Source of the DNA: Nocardia spumae
Lineage (GTDB): Bacteria > Actinomycetota > Actinomycetes > Mycobacteriales > Mycobacteriaceae
Assembly: GCF_020733635.1 (NCBI RefSeq)
Contig: NZ_JAJFZL010000001.1
Span: forward strand, 6,014,001 to 6,078,000
Length of the DNA: 64,000 bases
Reading direction: 5' to 3'
Shown here: piece after piece, positions 38,353 through 46,779 of the stretch
Layout: every line of letters begins with the position of its first letter
How positions within the stretch are numbered: the first letter of the stretch is position 1
The notes under the pieces: generated by a model
Databases searched by the model: none
The model's input: the letters and a program-made list of their open reading frames with translations, nothing else
Told to the model about the DNA's origin: nothing
Translations under genes and position numbers: made by a program

Positions 38353-38809
38353 CGCTCAAGGGTGGGCAGTGCTGACACGGCGACACACCCGAAGCCGTGG
38401 CAATTGATCGGAAAAATCTGTAACGTTCGGATAACGGAATGTGACAATATGTAAGACGGTTCCGTGATCGGTCATGCCTTCAGCATTGCCATCGGCCGTG
38501 ACCGTCACGCGATCCGCCGAACAGCACCACAACCGCTTCACCCACCGCGCGACGACCTCGCGCACGCCTGAGACGAGAACCAGACCGCACGTGATCGACG
38601 GCCGGTCCCGACCCGAAACGGATCGCAACTGATGGGACCGACTCCCCTGCCGGGAACGCACCCCATCCGGGAACGCACCCCGGCGGCGGATCACCGATCC
38701 GATCCGCGCGCGGAGCCTTCGCCACACAGCGAATGCCCGTGATGTCCGTTCGAGACGGTCGGCACACCAGGACCGTCCGCGCTCGACCAGCTCGAGAAGG
38801 GAGGTGAAC
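38353..38809. other. Region between the CIRCE element and the Hsp70-like gene, with a repeated 15-mer
   Basis: No gene seen in 457 bases. CCGGGAACGCACCCC occurs twice with a 17-base period (38650-38664 and 38667-38681), about 130 bases upstream of the Hsp70-like gene. It may be a regulator site; no HspR (HAIR) inverted repeat was found. Confidence 0.4.
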
Positions 38810-40390
38810 ATGCGAACATCCCTCGGTATCTCCGCGGGGAACGAGGTCGTCTGCTCGGCCGTCGTCACCACCGCGCCCAACGGCGCCCAGACGTTCGACT
38901 ATCGCGTCGTCTCGGCGGATGTGGCACATTCCGACCCCGGTGATCTGGTGGCCTCGTCGATCGAATTGATGACCACGCAGATGCCTCGCGACTACCTGCA
39001 CCGCGTCGGCACGCATACTCCCGGCGCTCTGGTGCCGCAATCCCAGCCGGTGCCGCCCGGGGCCATCGCGGTCGCCTACCGGGATCGCGAGCAGGCCATG
39101 GCGATTCGTGCCGCGATCGGGCGGGAACGCCGTGATGTGCAACTCATCCCCGAGAGCACCGCGGCCCTCACCTATCTGCGCCACACCGGTCTGCTCGATC
39201 GCTACGAGACGGTGGCGGTCATCGATCTGGGCGCCTCCGGAATGACCGTCACGGTGGCCGATCTCGCCGACGACACCGTGCTGCGGTCCGAGCGCACCGA
39301 CGCGATCAGCGGTGCCGCCGTGGACGAACTGATCTACCACCATCTGCTGGACTGCCATTTCTCCCGTCGCGGCACCCGCCCCAACCGGCAGATGCTGATC
39401 AACCGGAGCCGCGCCGCCAAGGAGCACCTGTCCATCGCACCGGCCGTGACCATCGATCACGTCGCCGGACAGCCACTGAAGCTGACGCGGGCCGATTTCG
39501 GGGAACTGATCGCCGGTCTGCTGCAGGAGGCGGCCGATTACGCTCGCGCGGTCTTCGCCCGGGCGCCGAAATCCCCCGCGGCCGTCACCGTGATCGGCGG
39601 TGGTGCCAATATCACCGCGGTGGTCGACGGACTCGAGTCACTGCTCGACATCCCGGTGCTGTCGGTACCGGAACCGGAGTCCGCGACCGCGAAAGGCGCT
39701 GCGCTGGTCGCCGATTCCGTCCAGCCCTCGCCCTTCTCCCCGATCACCCTGGGCAGCGACGGCTCGGCCGGTACGTTCACCAAACTGATCGGCACGCTGG
39801 CCGGCGCCATCGTGGTGGTGGGGCTGGTGGTCGGTTACGGCGTCAAGGAATTGGTGCCAACGGCCCATCAGGATGTGACACCGGCGGGAACGACAAATAC
39901 CGCCCAGCTCACCACCGTCGCGCCCACTCCGAGCCAGGGTCCGGCGAGCACTCCGACGAGCATTCCGGGAAGCCGGACCGATCGGCTGCCCGCCGGGACC
40001 GTCACCGGCACAACGACACCGGGTAGCCCCGCGCCCGGTACCACACCGGGCTCGGCACCGACCAGCAGTACCGATCAGCCGCCGACGGTCACACCCACCA
40101 CGAGCGGGCCGACGCTGCGACCCGATCCGAATCTGCCGCAGATTCCGTTGCCGAACCTGCCGCATCTGCTGGGCCCGCTGCTGGGAACGAGCACACCGGA
40201 ACAACCCGACTCGCCCGAGGCACAGAACCGGACGCCCGAGGCAGCGCCGACCAAGCCCACCACCCCCGGCCACTCCCGTGTACCGGTACTCCCCCGTTCG
40301 AGTTCGGGTTCGGCCGATTCCGAACGGGTTTCGCCCGCCGAGCCGACCACCCCGGCGCAGTCCACCACCACGGTGCAGCCCGAGGACTGA
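38810..40390 (+). CDS. Membrane-anchored Hsp70/actin-fold protein with Pro/Thr-rich extracytoplasmic tail
   Basis: A 526-residue protein. Residues 1-315 form an Hsp70-like ATPase domain: MRTSLGISAGNEVVCSAVV (phosphate 1), VAVIDLGASGMTVTVADL (phosphate 2), and VTVIGGGANITAVVDGL (adenosine region). A membrane helix follows at about 323-343 (LIGTLAGAIVVVGLVVGYGV). The remaining 180 residues are Pro/Thr/Ser-rich and probably outside. There is no peptide-binding domain, so it is not a normal DnaK; it is more like type VII secretion-associated or envelope Hsp70-like proteins of Nocardia. GGGAGGTG precedes ATG 38810. It is divergent from groES-groEL1. Confidence 0.82.
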   Translation: MRTSLGISAGNEVVCSAVVTTAPNGAQTFDYRVVSADVAHSDPGDLVASSIELMTTQMPRDYLHRVGTHTPGALVPQSQPVPPGAIAVAYRDREQAMAIRAAIGRERRDVQLIPESTAALTYLRHTGLLDRYETVAVIDLGASGMTVTVADLADDTVLRSERTDAISGAAVDELIYHHLLDCHFSRRGTRPNRQMLINRSRAAKEHLSIAPAVTIDHVAGQPLKLTRADFGELIAGLLQEAADYARAVFARAPKSPAAVTVIGGGANITAVVDGLESLLDIPVLSVPEPESATAKGAALVADSVQPSPFSPITLGSDGSAGTFTKLIGTLAGAIVVVGLVVGYGVKELVPTAHQDVTPAGTTNTAQLTTVAPTPSQGPASTPTSIPGSRTDRLPAGTVTGTTTPGSPAPGTTPGSAPTSSTDQPPTVTPTTSGPTLRPDPNLPQIPLPNLPHLLGPLLGTSTPEQPDSPEAQNRTPEAAPTKPTTPGHSRVPVLPRSSSGSADSERVSPAEPTTPAQSTTTVQPED

Positions 40391-40406
40391 GTGGCCGCGA
40401 TCCGGT

Positions 40407-41441
40407 TCAGGCGATATAGCTGGTGGACACCGACAGTCCGGGATCGGTGGCGACGGTCAGCGGAGCGGGCGTAGCGCCGCCCGCGATCACATGGGCACCG
40501 AGAGTGGCGATCATGACGCCGTTGTCGGTACACAACCGCGGCTTCGGCACCCGCAAGGTCAGACCGGCCGCAGCACAACGCTGTTCGGCCATCGAGCGGA
40601 TCCGGGAATTCGCGGTGGCGCCACCGCCGAGCACGAGCGTGTCCACCCCGACATCCTGTACCGCGCGCACCGCCTTCATGGTCAGCACATCGGCGACCGC
40701 CTCCTGGAACGAGGCCGCGATATCCGGGATAGGCAGTTCGGTTCCGTTCCGCTGCGCCGCCTCGACATATCGGGCGACGGCGGTCTTGAGTCCGGAGAAC
40801 GAGAAGTCGTAGCGCGGATCGCGCGAACCGGTCATACCGCGCGGGAACGCGATCGCGGCCGGATCGCCGTGCGCAGCCGCGGCATCCAATGCCGGACCGC
40901 CCGGGAAGCCGAGGCCGAGCAGCCGCGCCACCTTGTCGAACGCCTCACCGGCGGCATCGTCGACCGTGCTGCCGAGTTCGACGATCGGTTGGGCCAGATC
41001 GGTGACGTGCAGCAGATGGGTGTGCCCACCGGAGACCAGCAATGCCACACACGGCGGCATCGGACCGTGTTCGAGGGTGTCCACGGCGACATGTCCGCCC
41101 AGATGATTCAACGCGTACAGCGGGATATCCCAGGCCGCCGCATAGGCTTTCGCCGCCGCCACGCCCACCAGCAGCGCTCCGGCCAGACCCGGTCCGATCG
41201 TCACGGCCAGTGCGTCCGGCTTCGCGATACCCGCCGTCGACAGCGCGCGGCGCATGGCGGGCACGATGGCCTCGAGATGTGCGCGGGAGGCGATCTCGGG
41301 AACCACACCCCCGAATCGCGCATGCTGATCGACGCTGGAGGCCACCTCGTCGGCGAGCAGCTCACAGGTACCGTCCGGATGTCGGCGAACGATGCCGACT
41401 CCGGTTTCGTCACAGGAGCTTTCGATGCCCAGCACGATCAT
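40407..41441 (-). CDS. tsaD: tRNA N6-threonylcarbamoyladenosine synthase subunit TsaD
   Basis: Catalytic subunit that transfers threonylcarbamoyl to A37 of ANN-decoding tRNAs. The 344-residue ASKHA protein shows [16 protein letters not shown], the metal-binding H-x-x-x-H in [46 protein letters not shown] and [19 protein letters not shown] 41441 overlaps the rimI stop by four bases. It is the last gene of the alr-tsaE-tsaB-rimI-tsaD cluster. Confidence 0.97.
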   Translation of the reverse strand: MIVLGIESSCDETGVGIVRRHPDGTCELLADEVASSVDQHARFGGVVPEIASRAHLEAIVPAMRRALSTAGIAKPDALAVTIGPGLAGALLVGVAAAKAYAAAWDIPLYALNHLGGHVAVDTLEHGPMPPCVALLVSGGHTHLLHVTDLAQPIVELGSTVDDAAGEAFDKVARLLGLGFPGGPALDAAAAHGDPAAIAFPRGMTGSRDPRYDFSFSGLKTAVARYVEAAQRNGTELPIPDIAASFQEAVADVLTMKAVRAVQDVGVDTLVLGGGATANSRIRSMAEQRCAAAGLTLRVPKPRLCTDNGVMIATLGAHVIAGGATPAPLTVATDPGLSVSTSYIA

Positions 41442-41971
41442 GAGACGACCTCGGAATCCGGTGCGAACGCGGTGCCCGGATGCGGGAATCCGGTCATCGC
41501 GGGGCGGCGCATCGTGAACGCGTCGGCACCGCTGGGCTGGTAGTAGCTCTTGCGCAGGCCGATGATGTGGAAGCCGTGCTTCTCGTAGAGCGCGATCGCC
41601 GGTGCGTTGTCGGTGCGCACCTCGAGGAAGACCGGACCACCACGCTGACCGGCCTCCGACAGCAGGGCCCGCAGCAGAGCGGTCCCGATACCTCCGCGGT
41701 GCACCTGCGGATCGACACCGATGGTGTGGATCTCCGCTTCCGGATGTTCTCCGTTACCGAGCAGGGCGATACCGGCGTAGCCGAGCATGCGGCCGGAGGC
41801 GTCGCGTGCGACCAGATAGCGGTTGTGGGATCCGGCCAGCTCCGAGCGGAAGGCCACGTCCTGCCAGGGGTCGTCCTCCGGGAACAACAGCAGCTCCAGC
41901 TCGACGCAGCGCGCGATGTCGGCCGGGCCCATCGGCTCGATCCGGACCGCCGACGACGACGCGGTACTCAT
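41438..41971 (-). CDS. rimI: Ribosomal-protein/TsaD-associated N-acetyltransferase RimI
   Basis: A 177-residue GNAT enzyme. The acetyl-CoA motif reads [20 protein letters not shown], with [20 protein letters not shown] as motif B; the classic NxxAxxLYxxxGF is intact. RimI acetylates protein N-termini, and the gene is commonly found between tsaB and tsaD. It overlaps both neighbours by four bases, so translation of all three is coupled. Confidence 0.93.
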   Translation of the reverse strand: MSTASSSAVRIEPMGPADIARCVELELLLFPEDDPWQDVAFRSELAGSHNRYLVARDASGRMLGYAGIALLGNGEHPEAEIHTIGVDPQVHRGGIGTALLRALLSEAGQRGGPVFLEVRTDNAPAIALYEKHGFHIIGLRKSYYQPSGADAFTMRRPAMTGFPHPGTAFAPDSEVVS

Positions 41972-42669
41972 CGCACCGCCTGATAGCTGCGTTCGACCGC
42001 ATCGGGACGGCGCAGATACAACGGAACCAGCGGCTCCGGCGTCGCGCGCGCGAGGATGTCGTGGGCGGCGCAGCGCACCAGTCCCGCGGCCGACGGCGTT
42101 TCCACCGGAAGCACCGGCAGATCGAAAAAATCGACGTGCGAGGGCGATCCGGCGATAGCGGTGGCGTCACCGGAATCCAGATCGGCGGGCTTGCACACGC
42201 CGGGTCCGTCGACGCGGCCGGTGCGCCGGTACCGCGCCCAGTAGACCTCGCGGCGGCGGGCGTCGGTGACCACGAGCAGTTCGGCGCCGGATTCGCCGTC
42301 CGCCACCGGTTCCGGACCGACGGGCACCTCCGGCCACGCTTCCGCGGCGATGGCGTCCAGACTGCAGACACCGTGCACCGGCAGGCCGAGCGCATCGCCG
42401 AAGGCGGCGGCGGTGGCCATCCCCACCCGCAGCCCGGTGAACGGGCCCGGGCCGATGCCGACCACCACCGCGGCGATATCGGTTCGCGAACGACCGGTCT
42501 CCTCGAGGCAGGCGAGGATCTGCGGCGTGAGCACCTCGTTGTGGGCACGTGCGTCCACGGTCACCCGGGAGGCAAGGGTACGGACCTGCGGCTGTGTGGC
42601 GGCCTGCTCCAGTTCCACCAGTCCTGCTGTAACGGCAGGCGTCGCGGTGTCGACAGCAAGTACAAGCAT
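41968..42669 (-). CDS. tsaB: TsaB, non-catalytic partner of TsaD in t6A synthesis
   Basis: A 233-residue ASKHA-fold protein, starting VLAVDTATPAVTAGLVE, with AHNEVLTPQILACLEETG and the conserved VVVGIGPGPFTGLRVGMATA. It heterodimerises with TsaD and recruits TsaE. GAGG precedes ATG 42669 by five bases. Unusually, a 291-base gap without a recognisable gene (42670-42960) separates it from tsaE, although the rest of the cluster overlaps. Confidence 0.93.
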   Translation of the reverse strand: MLVLAVDTATPAVTAGLVELEQAATQPQVRTLASRVTVDARAHNEVLTPQILACLEETGRSRTDIAAVVVGIGPGPFTGLRVGMATAAAFGDALGLPVHGVCSLDAIAAEAWPEVPVGPEPVADGESGAELLVVTDARRREVYWARYRRTGRVDGPGVCKPADLDSGDATAIAGSPSHVDFFDLPVLPVETPSAAGLVRCAAHDILARATPEPLVPLYLRRPDAVERSYQAVR

Positions 42670-42960
42670 GATTGCCTCAACGATACCGGTTGGTCACCTC
42701 CCGTATGCCATCAGCGCCGCCGGTGTATCCGCATGTCGCGACCGTCCGGCTACCCGCCCGCCGACCGATGTCACCAGGTCCGGATGCGGCGGGTTCACGA
42801 CCCGCGCCAACAATCAAGTGCCGCAACAACTGCCATAGCGGGGCGGCACGGCGACGACATTCGCACGCGGACGGCGGAACCGATTCGGCACTGCCGGGTA
42901 TTCGCCCGTACGCACGCGGGGGGCGGCACCGTGGCGAGCATCACAGCGCGCCGATGACGG

Positions 42961-43455
42961 TCAGTAGGGCCCGACCCACTCCCAGATCGCGGTGCGGATC
43001 TCCGACTCCGGCTCCCTCCGCAACCGCACCCGCAGATGGCGATCCGCGAGATGTTCCACGACCCCGAGCCCCCACTCCACGACCACGACCGCCTCGTGCA
43101 GATCGGCGTCGAGGTCGAGCGCGTCCAGCTCGTCCAGATCACCGCCCAGTCGATACGCGTCGACGTGCACCAGCGGGATCGAACCCGCGCGCGCGCCGGC
43201 ACGGTGCTGCCGGGCGATGATGAAGGTGGGCGAGCTGACCCGGCCCTCGACGCCCAGCCCGGCCGCGATACCGCGGGTCAGCGCGGTCTTACCAGCGCCC
43301 AGTGGACCGTCGAGAACCACGAGGTCACCGGGCCGCAGATCGGCGGCCAGCTCACGCCCGAGCGCCTCGGTGTCGGCGACCGTCGGCAGCTGCCGGCGCT
43401 GGGCCGTCGGCGAATCGTCGGCCGTGGCCGGGGTGGCATCACGCTGATCAGCCAT
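42961..43455 (-). CDS. tsaE: tRNA threonylcarbamoyladenosine biosynthesis ATPase TsaE
   Basis: A 164-residue P-loop ATPase that drives turnover of the TsaBD complex. Walker A is GPLGAGKTALTRGIA, with LGVEGRVSSPTFIIARQH (switch) and LVHVDAYRLGG; the family's C-terminal VVVEWGLG follows. The N-terminal 20 residues are variable, and the true start could be a little downstream of 43455. It overlaps the end of the hydrolase gene by eight bases. Confidence 0.93.
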   Translation of the reverse strand: MADQRDATPATADDSPTAQRRQLPTVADTEALGRELAADLRPGDLVVLDGPLGAGKTALTRGIAAGLGVEGRVSSPTFIIARQHRAGARAGSIPLVHVDAYRLGGDLDELDALDLDADLHEAVVVVEWGLGVVEHLADRHLRVRLRREPESEIRTAIWEWVGPY

Positions 43456-44602
43456 TGCTCACCTCTCGGTCGCTCGTTCCGGATGCGGCCGGGGCCGCGC
43501 CGAAAACCCCGGCGCGCAACAACAGCCGATCGAGTGCGGCGTTGACCAGTTCCGGATACTGCAGATGCACCATGTGCGCGGCATCGGTGACCCGGACCAG
43601 ATCGGCTCCGGGCAGCCGGGCGGCGAGTTCGCGGGAGTTGCGGAACGGGATGATCAGATCGTGCCCGCCGCCGACGACCAGCGCCGGGCACGGCGCGAGC
43701 ATCGGCACCGCGGCCGATTCGTCGTGCACTTCCAGGGCTTCGAGGAATTTCACGATGGTCTCGACCGGAGTCCTATCGATCATCGAGGTGGTGAACCGGG
43801 ACAGCGTGGGACTCACGTCGCCGTGGAACGAACTGACGTGCAGAACCGGGGTGATCACCTGGCGCGCCGTCACGCGCCCGGCCTGGACCAGGGCCGGCGA
43901 GGTGTGCACGAGCATGCGGAACCCGTCGATGGCGGGGCTGCGCAACAGCTGCGCCGCGCCCGCGCGAGTGACCCCGGCCGCGGTGGTCGACAGCAGTGCG
44001 GTGGCGAGCAGCCGGCTCTCGAAGAGCTGCGGGAACTGCGCGGCGGCGGCCAGGATCGCCATCCCGCCCATGGAGTGCCCGACCAGCACCAGCGGTCCCG
44101 ACGGCGCGCACTCCTCGATCACCCGCACCAGATCGCGGCCCAGTTGCGAGACCGTGCAGCTGGCACTGCTCGGGGTGCCGGAACTGCCGTGTCCTCGCAG
44201 ATCGAAGAAAACCATGCGCACTCGCGGCCCCCACAGCTCGGCGAGATCGCGGCGCTGAAAGTGGAACGACTGCATGCTGTTACAGAAGCCGTGGACGAAA
44301 ATGACGGTGGCATCGGCATTCTCGGCGCCGACGACACGAGCCGCGAGCGGCACGCCGTCCTCGGTCAGCACCCGGCGCGCGGGGTCGCGATCGAGCAGGG
44401 TGAAATCCTCGTCGCGCAGATCGTCGCCGCGAGCGGGCCACGCGACCGCCGCGCCCATCCGCCGCAGGGCCTGCGCACCCGCCAGCGCGGCCAGCACACT
44501 CGCCGAAGCAACTCCGCCCCGGAACACCCGCGAGCGCAGCGGTGCCGACCAGTGCGTTCGCCGGCCCTCCCGAAAATGCTGTGGCCGTTCCGGTTTCATC
44601 AC
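43448..44602 (-). CDS. Alpha/beta hydrolase encoded between alr and tsaE
   Basis: A 384-residue hydrolase. It has a basic N-terminus and a weak hydrophobic stretch (GGVASASVLAALAGAQAL) that could tether it to the membrane. The hydrolase core shows VIFVHGFCNSMQSFHFQR, FFDLRGHGSSG, the nucleophile elbow VLVGHSMGGMAIL, the acid in GGGHDLIIPF and the histidine in VTDAAHMVHLQYP. The substrate is unknown. An alr-hydrolase-tsaE arrangement recurs in actinobacteria. The start GTG 44602 overlaps the alr stop as GTGA (ATG 44599 is the alternative). Confidence 0.88.
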   Translation of the reverse strand: MMKPERPQHFREGRRTHWSAPLRSRVFRGGVASASVLAALAGAQALRRMGAAVAWPARGDDLRDEDFTLLDRDPARRVLTEDGVPLAARVVGAENADATVIFVHGFCNSMQSFHFQRRDLAELWGPRVRMVFFDLRGHGSSGTPSSASCTVSQLGRDLVRVIEECAPSGPLVLVGHSMGGMAILAAAAQFPQLFESRLLATALLSTTAAGVTRAGAAQLLRSPAIDGFRMLVHTSPALVQAGRVTARQVITPVLHVSSFHGDVSPTLSRFTTSMIDRTPVETIVKFLEALEVHDESAAVPMLAPCPALVVGGGHDLIIPFRNSRELAARLPGADLVRVTDAAHMVHLQYPELVNAALDRLLLRAGVFGAAPAASGTSDREVSNG

Positions 44603-45741
44603 ACCACCCCTGCCTGTCCGCTATAGCCTCGCACGACTCGACCGCGGGGGGAACACACGATCTCGTAGTGGATGGTGTGCATCAGGTCGGCCCATTGCTG
44701 TGCGTGCGGATCTCCGGGCGCGCCGCCGAACAGCACCGCGCGATCGCCCTCGCGGACACGGTGCGGATTCTCGCCCAGATCCACGACCAGCTGATCCATG
44801 CAGACCCGGCCGATATTCGGATAGTCCGCATCCCCGATCCGCAGCGCGATGCGGCCACCGAGACCGCGGGGAACACCGTCGGCGTATCCGGCGGGAATCA
44901 GGGCCACGGTGGTGTCGTGCGGGGCGATCCACTCGTGGCCGTAGGACACGCCTTCCCCCTGCGCCACCCGCTTGACCAGGGCGACCCGCGCCCGGAAGGT
45001 CATGGCCGGGCGCAGGTCGGCGTCGGAGATATCCGGAACGGGGTTGAGCCCGTACACCGAGATACCGGGCCGGACCATGTCGAACGCCAGATCTGGACGG
45101 GTGAGAGTGGCCGCCGAGTTGGCCAGGTGGACCAGTTCGGGCTGCAGACCGTGATCCTTGGCGGTGGCGATGGCCTCGACGAAGCGATCGCGCTGTACAT
45201 CGATGACCGGATGTCTGGGCTGATCGGCGTGGGCGAGGTGGGAGAACATCGCGCGGAAGCGGACCACGCCCTCGGCGACGAGTCGGCCCAGCAGTGTCAG
45301 CACCTCCGGATACTCCCCCGCGGAGACGCCGTTGCGATTGAGACCGGTGTCGACCTTCAGCGTCACGATCGCGCTGGCGCCGGTCGCACGAGCGGCGCGC
45401 TCCACCGCCCGTAGATGCGCGGTCGACGACACACCGATCTCGATCCCGGCGGCGATCGCGGCGGCATAGTCGGCATCGGAGGTGTTGAGCCAGCTCAGAA
45501 TCGGCGCGGTGATCCCGGCGGCGCGCAATTCCAGCGCCTCGTCGATCGTGGTGACGCCGAGTTCGGTGGCGCCCGCGGCGAGCGCGGCCCGCCCGACCTG
45601 GACCGCGCCATGGTTGTACGCGTCGGCCTTGACCACTGCCATGACCGCGGCATCGCCTGCGTGTGCGCGCAATATCCGCACGTTGTGCGCGATGGCATCC
45701 AGATCGACGACGGTCTCCACCTGCGGATCAGCGCTACTCAC
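44599..45741 (-). CDS. alr: Alanine racemase
   Basis: PLP-dependent interconversion of L- and D-alanine for peptidoglycan. The 380-residue protein has the PLP lysine in VVKADAYNHGA (a conserved motif), MFSHLAHADQP, LANSAATLTRPDLAFDMVRP (phosphate contact), and the catalytic Tyr region SYGHEWIAPHDTTVALIPAG with VCMDQLVVDLG. GTG 45741 (MSSADPQVETVVDLDAI) is preferred to the upstream frame. It is first of the cluster that ends in tsaD and is divergent from the SDR at 45927. Confidence 0.95.
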   Translation of the reverse strand: MSSADPQVETVVDLDAIAHNVRILRAHAGDAAVMAVVKADAYNHGAVQVGRAALAAGATELGVTTIDEALELRAAGITAPILSWLNTSDADYAAAIAAGIEIGVSSTAHLRAVERAARATGASAIVTLKVDTGLNRNGVSAGEYPEVLTLLGRLVAEGVVRFRAMFSHLAHADQPRHPVIDVQRDRFVEAIATAKDHGLQPELVHLANSAATLTRPDLAFDMVRPGISVYGLNPVPDISDADLRPAMTFRARVALVKRVAQGEGVSYGHEWIAPHDTTVALIPAGYADGVPRGLGGRIALRIGDADYPNIGRVCMDQLVVDLGENPHRVREGDRAVLFGGAPGDPHAQQWADLMHTIHYEIVCSPRGRVVRGYSGQAGVV

Positions 45742-45818
45742 GCCTACCGATCCTGCCACGCGGCGCGCCGGGGCCACTCGGCGCGCCCGGCGGAATTCGG
45801 ACGAAATCAACGGTTGCT

Positions 45819-45832
45819 TGGAGTGCACTCCA
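45819..45832. promoter_or_regulatory. Perfect 14-base palindrome, MerR-type operator of the SDR gene
   Basis: TGGAGTGCACTCCA lies between TTGCTT (-35-like, 45814) and GACTAG (-10-like, about 45836). GGAGTGCACTCC dyads in the spacer are characteristic of MerR-controlled oxidoreductase promoters in actinobacteria. No merR gene is adjacent. Confidence 0.65.
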
Positions 45833-45926
45833 GCTGACTAGCGTGGTCGGCACGGGCAGACCACGCCCGCCACCACCCTCGACCAGAGGGTTCCCGTGTG
45901 CAGAGTTTCGTGAGCAAGGGGTTTTC

Positions 45927-46745
45927 ATGAGCAAGGTCTGGTTCATCACCGGCGTCTCGCGCGGATTCGGTCGCGAATGGGCGGTGGCCGCCCTGGAACG
46001 CGGCGATCGGGTCGCCGGTACCGCCCGCAAACTGGACACACTCGACGATCTGGTCACCGCCTATCCCGATACGTTCCTGCCGCTGCCACTCGATGTCACC
46101 GATCGCGCCGGAGATTTCGCCGCTGTCGCCGAGGCGGCACAGCACTTCGGGCGTCTCGACGTCGTCGTCAACAATGCGGGGTACGGCCATTTCGGCATGA
46201 TCGAGGAACTCACCGAGGACGAGATCCGCGCACAGCTCGAGACCAATGTGTTCGGCGCCCTCTGGGTCACCCAGGCAGCCCTGCCGATCCTGCGCGCACA
46301 GGGCAGCGGGCACATCCTCCAGGTGTCGAGCATCGGCGGGATCAGCGCCTTCCCCAACCTGGGCGCCTACCACGCGTCGAAATGGGCGCTGGAAGGGTTC
46401 TCGCAGTCGCTGGCCGCGGAGGTCGCCGGTTTCGGCATCCACGTCACACTGATCGAACCGGGCGGGTTCAGCACCGACTGGGCCGGCCCCTCCTCGGTGC
46501 ACAGCACGGAGAATCCGGCCTATGCCGAGGTGCGGGAGGCACGCAACCGCACCCGTTCGGCGCAGCGGGCCGGCGAGCCGACCGCCACCCGGGCGGCGAT
46601 CCTCGCCCTGGTCGACGCCGATCAGCCGCCGCTGCGGCTGTTCCTGGGTACCGCTCCGTTGCAGATCGCGACCGCCGACTACGAGTCGCGGCTGGCGTCC
46701 TGGCGGGAATGGGAGCCGGTTTCCAAGGCGGCACAGGGCGAATGA
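45927..46745 (+). CDS. Short-chain dehydrogenase/reductase
   Basis: A 272-residue SDR. Motifs: MSKVWFITGVSRGFGREWAV, VVVNNAGYGHFG, the Ser of LQVSSIGG and YHASKWALEGFSQSL with Tyr/Lys. The substrate is unknown, but the MerR-type operator upstream points to induction by a xenobiotic or stress signal. AAGGGG precedes ATG 45927; the frame to 45663 overlaps alr and is rejected. It is divergent from alr and convergent with nnr. It is a paralogue of the SDR at 16969. Confidence 0.88.
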   Translation: MSKVWFITGVSRGFGREWAVAALERGDRVAGTARKLDTLDDLVTAYPDTFLPLPLDVTDRAGDFAAVAEAAQHFGRLDVVVNNAGYGHFGMIEELTEDEIRAQLETNVFGALWVTQAALPILRAQGSGHILQVSSIGGISAFPNLGAYHASKWALEGFSQSLAAEVAGFGIHVTLIEPGGFSTDWAGPSSVHSTENPAYAEVREARNRTRSAQRAGEPTATRAAILALVDADQPPLRLFLGTAPLQIATADYESRLASWREWEPVSKAAQGE

Positions 46746-46753
46746 TTCGCGGC

Positions 46754-46779
46754 GGGTGACGGCGGCGCCGCCGTCACCC
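46754..46779. terminator. Perfect 26-base palindrome between convergent SDR and nnr
   Basis: Bases 46754-46766 are the exact reverse complement of 46767-46779. The hairpin spans the nnr stop codon at 46774 and should terminate both convergent transcripts. Confidence 0.6.

Noticed and set aside
38353..38809. HAIR element (HspR site) for the Hsp70-like gene
   Set aside because: No CTTGAGT-N7-ACTCAAG repeat was found; only CIRCE and a direct 15-mer repeat are present.
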